A DNA stretch of 5,003 nt from Clostridiales bacterium (GCA_031289625.1 JAITPB010000085.1:1-5003); one strand, 5' to 3'. Counted from the first letter of the stretch, positions 1 through 5,003 are shown. Numbers and translations: made by a program. Notes: generated by a model from the letters alone, not told the origin.

Positions 1-3000
1 TAAATGTCTTTAAGCACATTTCTTCCAAAGGGGCCCTGGCCGTTGGTCCGCCCGGACTATTGTCCGTACGTTTGTCGGGACAATCGTCCGCGTCCGGATC
101 TTTTTCTTTTTGATCCACGCTGATAATCGGATCGTTAATGTTAAAATAAAAGACGCCGCCAGGCAGCAGTTTGACTTCCAAATTGTCTCCGAAAAATGCC
201 CGGCTGTTTTGAAGCAGCGCGTTTAAATACAGCAGAAGCTGCAATTGCGTGCCAAAACAGACGTTGTCGAGATCAAATTTTGCATTCCCTGATTTATAGT
301 CAATGATCTTCACATACCGTCTGCCTTCGCTGTCCATGATGTCCACGCGATCCATCCGGCCATTCAAGACCATTTTGCGATCTCCGTTGAGCCGGAAGTC
401 TATTCCCGTTAAGACGCTGCGCGAAAACGCCATCTCCGCGCCCAACGGCTCAAACTGCCCTCTCTTAATATGTTCCGCCAGCGCCCACACCGAACATTTG
501 CAGATACGCCGTATTCGGAGCAGCATGTATTTGTACCGCGCCGAACTGAAAAACACGCCCGCGCCCGGCGCCGCGCTCAATTCGTCTACACAGGCGTCCA
601 CGATCTCGTCCATTTCTCTGCGTTGCAGTTCCCGCCACGGCTTTTGGGCTTCCGCCAGGCGCTCGGCGAAGCGCTGCAGTACACTGTGAAATAGATTCCC
701 CGTGTCCGCCGCGTTTGCGCCATAAATTTTCCGTTCCCCGGCCAAAAGATTGTACCGCAGGAAATATGCGAAGGGGCATTCGACATATCGTTCCAGTTTC
801 GACGCGCTGACGGCAAGCTCGCGGCCATACAGCTTTCGGATCGATTTTTCGCTCAGCTCCAGCGATGCGCCGTTCACGCGGATAAAACGCTCTATCTTAT
901 CCAGCATGGCGGCGGAGGCGGGGTCTTCTCGCAAAACAGCGTAAATGTCTTTTTGAACCGGCGTCAGCGTCTCGCCCGCGGCGTATTTTTTCAGCAGCGG
1001 ACCCATCCGGCTCAACATGGGCCGGGCGGATACAATTTCCTCTTCCTGAAATATTTCCGGAACCAGCCGCGGGAACATCCTGGCCAGCTCTGCCGTCAGG
1101 GGAGAGGGCCGCAGCGTTTTTCCCCTGTCGCTTACGCAGTACGAGAGGATCAATGCGCGCGTTGGTTTGGAGATTCCGCTGTATACGAGAAACCGCTCCT
1201 CTCCCGCTTTGCGTTTTCCGTCCGGCCCCAATTCAAGGCCTTGCCGCAGCAAAAAATCCCTCTCTTCATCTGTCAAAAATGAATTTTCCGTCACAATCCT
1301 GGGCAGCAATCCCTCGTTGACGCCGACGACAATCAGAGCCTGGACGTCCGGCAGCCTGGAACGCGTCAAATCCCCCACCAGGACTTGATCCAGAGACGGC
1401 GGTATCATGCCCATGTCCATGGATTGCAGACCGGCGTCCAGAATTTTGCCGAACTCGGCGGCATTGACTTTTTCGCTGTCTAAAATTTCCACCAGTTTAT
1501 CAAACACCGCGGATATTTTGCCCCAAATCTGTCCGTGCTGGCGCGCCGTTTCGTTTTCACCGGCCTCGCTTCTTTCCCGTATCCATCGCTCCAGCGTTTC
1601 TGTCACGCGAAGGCTCTCCAGCATATCGTAAATTCGTGCGGAAAAATCATGGACGCTCTCTTTTTTATCCGAGATGCCCCGCGTAAAAGGCGCCAGAGCT
1701 TTCCGCGCCAGCTCTTTGACGGCGAAAGCCTCTTCCCGGTTTTTTCCATACGTCCATTCTTTCAGATGCCACTGACGCCCTTTCACGCCGTACATCAGCG
1801 CGTAATTTTCCAGCGTGTCTACCTGATCCCGGGGTATGCCGGTCATATCCGTTTTCAAAAACCGGAAAACACTCTCATAGGACCAATGCCGCGCGGCCAC
1901 GTCCAGTGCGGCGCGGATCAGTTCCGTCAGCGGGTGCGCCATAATGTCCGTCTTCACGTCGATGAACAAGGGTATGGCGTATTGCCTGAAAACGCGTTTC
2001 AATGTCTTTTCATAGCCCGGTATGTCGCCCGTGAGGACGGCGATGTCACGATAGCGCGCGCCGCCGCGCGTCAGCCGTTCGATAGCGCACGCGGCGGCTT
2101 TCACTTCCGCTTCCCGATCCGCCGCGGCTGTCAGCCGGATCTTTTGCGTCTCGTGCGGATAAACCGCCGGTTCGCAGCCAGGGTAATGACGCAGGAAAAA
2201 ATCCATCTCGGAAAATTCGGCGCTCCGGCGTAAAAAGATGGGTTTTTCTATCGCGGCGTGACACTCTATGGCCATGGCTGTCATTTGATTGAGGGTATTT
2301 TTGGCCTCATAAAAAAAATCCGCACTGGAGAGGCCGGGGAAAGAAATGGCTTCTTCCTCCACAGCCGCCGTCACCGCCACATAGCGCGCTTTTTGCAAAA
2401 TCCGCGTCAGTACGCTTCTCTCCTGTTTGGTAAAGCCGTGAAAACCGTCAATCCAAACAAAAGCGCCGTCCAATTCCGTGGAGGCGCTGATTTTATCCGG
2501 CAGGAGATCCAATGTTTCGTCCAGCGAAAAATATCTGTCTTGCATCTCGCGGACATAAGTTTCAAAAATACGCGTGAGATCTTGCAGCTTACAGCGGATG
2601 AATTCCGCGTCCGCGTGCTCGGCAATCCGGCGCAGATCGTCGGCCGTCACTTCATATTGAAAAAATTCGGTAACGGTTCTGGACAGCCCCTCAATAAAGC
2701 CGGGCTTATCCCCCGCTTTTCCGTAAAAAGACAGATCGCCGCGCAAATCTAAGACAATCTTACGCAGAAGCATACTTTTACCAGCGCCGTCCAAAAACGC
2801 GCCGGAGGCGGCGCCCATTTTCGCGAAGAGATGAAACGCCAGCCGCTGGAAACTCAGCGCTTGGACTTTGCTCATGGCGGAAGCGGGCAGGAGGCCGATC
2901 AGTTTCTGCTCCGATTGCAGCGTGGCTTGCTCGGGCACAAGATAGTACAGGCGGCCCGGCTCTGGTTCATTATTTTTGCGCAGAATTTCCTGGAGGCACC

Positions 3001-3049
3001 ATGTGGTCTTGCCCGCGCCGGGCAGCCCAAGAATAAATTGCAGGCTCAT
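1..3049 (-). CDS. addB: AddB, ATP-dependent helicase/nuclease subunit B (C-terminus beyond window)
   Basis: AddB is one half of the AddAB (RexAB) complex, which resects double-strand DNA ends up to Chi sites for RecA-dependent repair in the cytoplasm. From the ATG at 3049 the frame reads 1016 codons to the left edge with no stop. I read a Walker A loop GLPGAGKT (residues 8-15), the segment YLVPEQATL, a Walker-B-position segment VWIDGFHGFT (near 198-207, D201), GVNEGLLPR (576-584), the first iron-sulfur-type cysteine in YVECPFAYF (C758), and the nuclease core GRMDRVD (897-903) and IDYKSG (D917, K919), then GGVFYFNINDPI. Order and spacing match Bacillus AddB (about 1166 aa), so roughly 150 residues, including the last three clustered cysteines, should lie off the window. 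GGAG at 3060-3063 sits 10 nt before the ATG. The gene lies 39 bp downstream of an ECF-S-like gene on the same strand; addA is expected next. An unusual Asp/Pro/Gly-rich linker occupies residues 980-1006. Confidence 0.97.
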   Translation of the reverse strand, partial: MSLQFILGLPGAGKTTWCLQEILRKNNEPEPGRLYYLVPEQATLQSEQKLIGLLPASAMSKVQALSFQRLAFHLFAKMGAASGAFLDGAGKSMLLRKIVLDLRGDLSFYGKAGDKPGFIEGLSRTVTEFFQYEVTADDLRRIAEHADAEFIRCKLQDLTRIFETYVREMQDRYFSLDETLDLLPDKISASTELDGAFVWIDGFHGFTKQERSVLTRILQKARYVAVTAAVEEEAISFPGLSSADFFYEAKNTLNQMTAMAIECHAAIEKPIFLRRSAEFSEMDFFLRHYPGCEPAVYPHETQKIRLTAAADREAEVKAAACAIERLTRGGARYRDIAVLTGDIPGYEKTLKRVFRQYAIPLFIDVKTDIMAHPLTELIRAALDVAARHWSYESVFRFLKTDMTGIPRDQVDTLENYALMYGVKGRQWHLKEWTYGKNREEAFAVKELARKALAPFTRGISDKKESVHDFSARIYDMLESLRVTETLERWIRERSEAGENETARQHGQIWGKISAVFDKLVEILDSEKVNAAEFGKILDAGLQSMDMGMIPPSLDQVLVGDLTRSRLPDVQALIVVGVNEGLLPRIVTENSFLTDEERDFLLRQGLELGPDGKRKAGEERFLVYSGISKPTRALILSYCVSDRGKTLRPSPLTAELARMFPRLVPEIFQEEEIVSARPMLSRMGPLLKKYAAGETLTPVQKDIYAVLREDPASAAMLDKIERFIRVNGASLELSEKSIRKLYGRELAVSASKLERYVECPFAYFLRYNLLAGERKIYGANAADTGNLFHSVLQRFAERLAEAQKPWRELQRREMDEIVDACVDELSAAPGAGVFFSSARYKYMLLRIRRICKCSVWALAEHIKRGQFEPLGAEMAFSRSVLTGIDFRLNGDRKMVLNGRMDRVDIMDSEGRRYVKIIDYKSGNAKFDLDNVCFGTQLQLLLYLNALLQNSRAFFGDNLEVKLLPGGVFYFNINDPIISVDQKEKDPDADDCPDKRTDNSPGGPTARAPLEEMCLKTF

Positions 3050-3059
3050 GTTTTTTCAG

Positions 3060-3063
3060 CTCC
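3060..3063 (-). promoter_or_regulatory. Ribosome binding site of addB
   Basis: GGAG on the minus strand, with a 10-nt A-rich spacer before the ATG at 3049. It supports that start, which also places the Walker A motif at residue 8, as usual for AddB. The site lies in the 39-bp gap after the upstream membrane protein gene, so the two genes are probably cotranscribed but separately initiated. Confidence 0.6.
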
Positions 3064-3088
3064 GCTTTTGGTGTTGTGAAGCAATCGA

Positions 3089-3619
3089 TTATCGGATCGC
3101 TTTCTTGAGCATAGGCAGAATTACCGCCGCGAACGCGCCGCCGATGAGCGCGGTGAAAAGCTGCGGCGTGGAAAACATGGCGGACACGGCGGCGGCCTGC
3201 GGCTCCGGCAGGGCGGTGAACAGCGGCAAGGCGATCCGCGTCACGCCGATGTACAATACGATAAACTTTGCGAACGCCGCCAAAATCAGCGCGCAGGGAT
3301 ACGCCATTTCTTTTTCCCGCAGCCATTTAAAATGGCCGATCAGGCTCCAGAAGACGGCCAGGACAATATTGCCCAGCATAATGAAAGGAATCAGCGTCCA
3401 CAGCGGGCCAATGCCGATAATCTTCGCGAAGACGGGCGACACGCCCGCGACAATGACGCCAGAACCCAGGCCGCATGTCATCGTAGCAATGATCAGGATC
3501 AAATTGACCGCCGATCCGGTGATGAATTGATTGCCAAGCGGCACCGTAAGCGCCTGTGCGGCAATCAGCAGGGCGATGAAAAGAGCCGTCCTGGTAATCC
3601 ATAAAATTTTAGTTTTCAT
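3089..3619 (-). CDS. ECF transporter S-component-like integral membrane protein
   Basis: This is a 176-residue, very hydrophobic protein beginning MKTKILWITRTALFIALL. It has about five to six membrane segments (roughly residues 9-27, 37-58, 62-70 plus 75-95, 106-124 and 150-171) and a basic C-terminal end (LKKAIR). A basic N-terminus leading into an ALLIA-type helix, then Gly/Ala-rich helices, and a total length of 170-200 residues are typical of the substrate-binding S components of energy-coupling factor vitamin/metal uptake transporters. These work with a shared EcfA-EcfA'-EcfT module encoded elsewhere. No substrate can be assigned: I recognise no motif of BioY, RibU, ThiT or FolT. The Shine-Dalgarno AAGGAGGT (3631-3638) lies 11 nt before the ATG, a rather long T-rich spacer. 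The gene precedes addB by 39 bp. It could instead be another small Clostridia-type membrane protein of unknown function. Confidence 0.75.
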   Translation of the reverse strand: MKTKILWITRTALFIALLIAAQALTVPLGNQFITGSAVNLILIIATMTCGLGSGVIVAGVSPVFAKIIGIGPLWTLIPFIMLGNIVLAVFWSLIGHFKWLREKEMAYPCALILAAFAKFIVLYIGVTRIALPLFTALPEPQAAAVSAMFSTPQLFTALIGGAFAAVILPMLKKAIR

Positions 3620-3687
3620 AAAAAAATCTGACCTCCTTGTTCAATCTTTTTTTTGGATGATTTTTTTTTGCGGTCTTGTTTTTTCAT
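3616..3687 (-). CDS. Possible 23-aa lysine-rich leader peptide overlapping the membrane protein gene
   Basis: An ATG at 3687 opens 23 codons beginning MKKQDRKKKSSKKKIEQ, with eight Lys and one Arg in the first 14 residues, and ends in a TGA that shares the ATGA with the next gene's start (3616-3619). A GGGGGA stretch about 5 nt upstream could serve as a weak ribosome site. The strong AAGGAGGT of the downstream gene lies inside this frame, so its translation would pass over that site. Such overlaps often couple translation. The A-rich composition could also yield lysine codons by chance, so this is only a candidate. Confidence 0.3.
   Translation of the reverse strand: MKKQDRKKKSSKKKIEQGGQIFL
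3631..3638 (-). promoter_or_regulatory. Strong Shine-Dalgarno of the ECF-S-like gene
   Basis: Read on the minus strand, AAGGAGGT is a near-perfect complement of the 16S rRNA tail. The spacer to the ATG at 3619 is 11 nt and contains seven T, slightly longer than the usual 5-9 nt. No better-placed start codon exists, so this fixes the gene start. Confidence 0.8.
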
Positions 3688-3709
3688 ATTTCCCCCGAGA
3701 GGGTAATAG

Positions 3710-3715
3710 ACTATA
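3710..3715 (-). promoter_or_regulatory. Tentative -10 element for the minus-strand operon
   Basis: On the minus strand the hexamer reads TATAGT, one mismatch from TATAAT. It lies about 23 nt upstream of the lysine-rich reading frame, at a reasonable distance for a short leader. No good -35 hexamer sits 16-18 nt upstream; a TTGAGA is present but too close. The divergent layout requires promoters in this region, but the sequence alone does not fix them, and no convincing plus-strand promoter was found. Confidence 0.2.
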
Positions 3716-3746
3716 GAGAATCTCAAAAACTTATTTCTGTAGAATG

Positions 3747-3753
3747 AAGGAGG
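3747..3753 (+). promoter_or_regulatory. Strong Shine-Dalgarno of the FMN_bind-like gene
   Basis: AAGGAGG precedes two in-frame start candidates: TTG at 3758 (4 nt away) and ATG at 3764 (10 nt away). The ATG is the better codon and 10 nt is acceptable, while 4 nt is short, so I prefer the ATG. The two proteins differ by only two residues. Confidence 0.75.
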
Positions 3754-3763
3754 CGCCTTGCGA

Positions 3764-4222
3764 ATGGGCGGAACCAAAATTGTTGTACTGCAGCTGAAGG
3801 ATGTTATTAAAACCATCGTCTTTGCCATCCTGGGATTGGCCGTACTCCTGCTTCTCATTTATTTATTTGTTCCGCGGACCGAACCGGAGCCGGCCTCCAG
3901 CGCGCTCTATGTCCCAGGGGTTTATACCTCGCAAATCACCTTACATAACAGCCCGGTGGACGTAAGCGTCGTCGTGTCCGAAGAGAAAATCCTCGCCGTC
4001 ACCATGAGCAGCCTGGCGGAGGCGGAAGAAGTCTTCTATCCGCTGGTCAAGCCAGTCATGGAAACTCTATCCAAAGAAATCGTGGAATATCAGACCACTA
4101 GGCTCACGCCGTCCGCGGACTATCCCATCACAGGGCAAATCTTGCTGGACGCCGTACAGATAGCGCTGAACAAAGCGAAAGCGGAATCTGCTTATCAGAT
4201 TACAAACGCCAGCACTTGGTAA
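3764..4222 (+). CDS. Membrane-anchored protein with divergent FMN-binding-like domain
   Basis: This is a 152-residue protein of unproven function. A short N-terminus is followed by one hydrophobic helix (about residues 15-36, FAILGLAVLLLLIYLF), then an extracytoplasmic part (38-152). That part reads PGVYTSQI, then VDVSVVVSEEKILAVTM, then FYPLVKPVMETLSKEIV, then ITGQILLDAVQIALNKA. The order (GxYT strand, V.V.V..eKI..V strands, helix, terminal 'dAv..AL' helix) resembles the FMN_bind domain of RnfG/NqrC and related lipoprotein-type domains. The SGAT motif with the flavinylated Thr of RnfG/NqrC is not present; at that place the protein has SADYPITGQ. Covalent flavin binding is therefore unlikely and even non-covalent binding is unproven. 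The gene stands alone: divergent from the addB operon on its left, with its own intrinsic terminator after the stop. It resembles small uncharacterised Clostridia proteins as I recall them, without a database check. Confidence 0.8.
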   Translation: MGGTKIVVLQLKDVIKTIVFAILGLAVLLLLIYLFVPRTEPEPASSALYVPGVYTSQITLHNSPVDVSVVVSEEKILAVTMSSLAEAEEVFYPLVKPVMETLSKEIVEYQTTRLTPSADYPITGQILLDAVQIALNKAKAESAYQITNASTW

Positions 4223-4231
4223 GCGTCAACT

Positions 4232-4281
4232 GCGTCGATAATAACCTGCCGTGCAACAGGTTATTACGGCGCGTTTTTTTT
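4232..4281 (+). terminator. Intrinsic terminator of the FMN_bind-like gene
   Basis: A long hairpin starts 10 nt after the stop codon. The inner stem AATAACCTG (4240-4248) pairs perfectly with CAGGTTATT (4257-4265). The outer stem continues through 4239:4266 and, past a bulged A at 4238, GCGTCG (4232-4237) against CGGCGC (4267-4272) with one G-U pair. Eight T follow (4274-4281). On the minus strand there is no T-run after the hairpin, so it should work mainly in the plus direction. The stop codon of the convergent minus-strand gene (4264-4266) lies inside the stem. Confidence 0.92.
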
Positions 4282-4569
4282 ATGTACAGCGAGCGAATAG
4301 ATTGTTTCACGCGGCAAGCCGCTATATTTGATAACTGTTTCGACCGGCAGACCACCTTGAAGCATCAGCTTGGCATTTTTTGTTTTTGCCGCCTCTGCTT
4401 CTACCTTCGCCGCCTCTGCTTCAGCTTGCGCCGCCTCTGTCATCTCAGCTTTTGCATATATTATTTCCTGCATGAAATCCGGTAGAATGCCTTGTTTTTC
4501 ATAAAGCCGTTTAAGAGCATCCGAAAAAGTTTTATAAAATAAACTATCTTCAATGCTGGTTTGGGTCAT
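4264..4569 (-). CDS. Small coiled-coil protein with Rpn/PD-(D/E)XK-transposase-like C-terminal tail
   Basis: A 101-residue protein starting MTQTSIEDSLFYKTFSDAL. The start at 4569 is chosen because AAAGGG lies 9 nt upstream; an upstream ATG (4578) and GTG (4602) in the same frame lack a spaced ribosome site. Residues about 42-65 form an Ala/Glu/Lys-rich helix with heptad repeats (AEAAQ, AEAAKVE, AEAAK). The end, NAKLMLQGGLPVETVIKYSG and then LPRETIYSLA, resembles the small helix-turn-helix-like tail of Rpn family recombination-promoting nucleases ('PD-(D/E)XK nuclease family transposase'). Their nuclease core, about 200 residues, is absent. The gene may therefore be a stand-alone small protein or a remnant of a longer gene. 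It converges on the FMN_bind-like gene and its stop lies in that gene's terminator. Function unknown. Confidence 0.65.
   Translation of the reverse strand: MTQTSIEDSLFYKTFSDALKRLYEKQGILPDFMQEIIYAKAEMTEAAQAEAEAAKVEAEAAKTKNAKLMLQGGLPVETVIKYSGLPRETIYSLAVHKKNAP
4388..4440. repeat. 21-bp tandem repeat (about 2.5 copies) inside the coiled-coil gene
   Basis: The plus-strand motif GCCGCCTCTGCTTC recurs at 4388 and 4409, and GCCGCCTCTG again at 4430, a constant step of 21 bp. Twenty-one bases equal seven codons, so each copy adds one heptad (AEAAKVE / AEAAQAE) to the coiled coil on the minus strand. Copy number could change by slippage without breaking the frame. Confidence 0.85.
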
Positions 4570-4643
4570 AGCATTCATCCCTTTCGCGCAGGAGACCCTC
4601 ACTTCTAAGCGCAGCGAAAGTGGGGGAGGAATGCGCGTATTCT

Positions 4644-4763
4644 GCGCGACTGCGCTTGGTTCGAGCTTGCGCGTTGCGCTGGGTTTAGCGTGCGCAAATG
4701 CGCTGGTCTTTTCTTACGCGATAGCGTTGGTTCTTTTTAAGCGCAAAGCGCTGGTTTATACCC
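4644..4763. repeat. Array of five 24-bp imperfect repeats, each with a GCGC mini-hairpin
   Basis: The motif GCGC followed by TGG (plus strand) occurs at 4652, 4676, 4700, 4724 and 4748, exactly 24 bp apart; the first copy is GCGCTTGG and the fourth GCGTTGG. Each is preceded by a complementary arm at 4644, 4669, 4692, 4716 and 4741, giving 4-bp stems with loops of 3-4 nt (GACT, GTT, AAAT, GATA, AAA). In the fourth copy both arms changed together (ACGC with GCGT), which preserves pairing. The parts between hairpins vary. Translation on the plus strand gives an ALxxxxxx octapeptide repeat, but no ribosome site or known protein supports coding. Confidence 0.8.
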
Positions 4764-4772
4764 TGCGAAGCA

Positions 4773-4801
4773 CCCCACTTTATCAGAGTGGTAAAGTGGG
4801 G
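4773..4801. repeat. Perfect 10-bp inverted repeat
   Basis: CCCCACTTTA (4773-4782) and TAAAGTGGGG (4792-4801) are exact reverse complements around a 9-nt loop. No T-run follows on either strand, so it is not an ordinary terminator. A related, imperfect pair, CCCTCACTT (4595-4603) and AAGTGGGGG (4618-4626), lies at the other side of the 24-bp repeat array, so the array is bracketed by similar hairpins. This could be a subterminal hairpin of a transposable element or part of a structured RNA. Confidence 0.7.
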
Positions 4802-5003
4802 AATCGACGCACAGGTCTTAGCGCGTTAGCGCAATGCCGCCTTTCGGCGGTTGGATGCCCTTCGCCAATGTTGTAAAGGCTTGTCATGCTGGCAGCACCG
4901 TTCCTACCCATCAGAACTTTTAACCACCAACGATAGTGCCGCGGATTAGAGCAGACGTCCACGGGTATCATGACCTTAACAACGTAGCCTTTTTTCAAGG
5001 CTT
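4783..5003 (-). other. Unassigned frame open to the right edge; possible tail of a mobile-element gene or structured RNA
   Basis: A minus-strand frame enters from the right edge and stops at 4783-4785, inside the inverted repeat. It includes GYVVKVMIPVDVCSNP and NPRHYRWWLKVLMGRNGAAS, and then an Arg/Pro-rich end. I do not recognise a family. Its only start candidate near the edge is a TTG at 4998 without a visible ribosome site, so it may be the C-terminal end of a longer gene beyond the window. The same stretch also contains hairpins: AGCCTT/AAGGCT at 4986-5002, the near-palindrome TGCTGGCAGCA at 4887-4897, and the GNRA hairpin at 4837-4850. It could therefore equally be a structured RNA with no protein product. 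Confidence 0.3.
4837..4850 (-). other. Hairpin with GNRA tetraloop (minus-strand reading)
   Basis: On the minus strand CCGCC-GAAA-GGCGG forms a 5-bp GC stem closed by a GAAA tetraloop, a very stable RNA element. A further mini-hairpin GCGC-GTTA-GCGC (plus-strand reading) sits just beside it at 4821-4832, related to those of the 24-bp array. Together they suggest an RNA transcribed leftwards, but no known RNA family was recognised. Confidence 0.5.

Noticed and set aside
1535..2752. Long plus-strand open frames (1535-2233 and 2258-2752)
   Set aside because: They lie antisense to addB, whose minus-strand frame is continuous and carries all family motifs. They have no ribosome site or recognisable domain and reflect GC-biased codon use of addB.
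2976..3530. 184-codon plus-strand frame across the addB start and the membrane protein gene
   Set aside because: Its VLPAPGSPRIN-like start is the known antisense shadow of a Walker A motif, and the rest is antisense to the hydrophobic gene. No start signal.
3642..3670. Riboswitch or T-tract terminator in the divergent intergenic region
   Set aside because: The T-tracts are not preceded by a stem, and the space before the ECF-S-like gene is too short and too A/T-simple for a recognisable riboswitch.
3740..3745. TAGAAT as -10 element for the plus-strand gene
   Set aside because: It sits only a few bases before the Shine-Dalgarno at 3747, so a transcript starting downstream would lose that site, and no -35 hexamer is at the right distance.
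3616..3858. 80-codon minus-strand frame extending upstream of the lysine-rich segment
   Set aside because: The upstream part runs antisense to the start of the FMN_bind-like gene and its ribosome site. Only the last 23 codons, with an own ATG, are plausible.
4644..4763. CRISPR array
   Set aside because: Period is only 24 bp, the conserved part is about 9 bp, repeats are imperfect, and there are no unique spacers of 30 bp or more or nearby cas genes.
4773..4801. Intrinsic terminator
   Set aside because: Perfect stem but no T-run on either strand directly after it.
4553..4876. 107-codon plus-strand frame with ALxxxxxx octapeptide repeat
   Set aside because: It is a by-product of the 24-bp DNA repeat array, overlaps the coiled-coil gene start, and has no Shine-Dalgarno. 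The repeat is better explained at the DNA or RNA level.

Overview
The window looks like chromosomal DNA of a Gram-positive-type bacterium (Bacillota; clostridial or Negativicutes-like). The reasons are an AddB-type (not RecB/RecC-type) recombination nuclease, strong AGGAGG ribosome binding sites, an energy-coupling-factor (ECF) style membrane protein, and roughly 50% GC by eye. The exact genus cannot be read from the sequence.

Left three quarters (1-3619, minus strand): a two-gene operon is visible. A small ECF-transporter-S-component-like membrane protein (3089-3619) is followed after 39 bp by addB (3049 down to the left edge, 1016 codons with no in-frame stop, C-terminus cut off by the window). 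AddA would be expected just beyond the left edge. A lysine-rich 23-codon reading frame (3616-3687) sits directly upstream of the membrane protein gene and overlaps its start by ATGA, a possible coupled leader.

Middle (3620-4281): a divergent intergenic region of about 140 bp with long T-tracts separates the minus-strand operon from a plus-strand gene (3764-4222). That gene encodes a single-pass membrane-anchored protein whose outer domain resembles a divergent FMN-binding (FMN_bind) fold. It ends in a textbook intrinsic terminator (4232-4281).

Right end (4264-5003): this part has an accessory character. A convergent minus-strand gene encodes a small coiled-coil protein with a C-terminal tail like that of Rpn/PD-(D/E)XK 'transposase' proteins, with 21-bp heptad-encoding DNA repeats inside it. 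Beyond it lie about 400 bp without a convincing gene. They hold five exactly 24-bp-spaced imperfect repeats, each with a GCGC mini-hairpin (4644-4763), a perfect 10-bp inverted repeat (4773-4801), another GCGC mini-hairpin, a GNRA-type hairpin when read on the minus strand (4837-4850), and a minus-strand frame open to the right edge. This could be the end of a mobile element or a structured non-coding RNA. It is the least explained part of the window.
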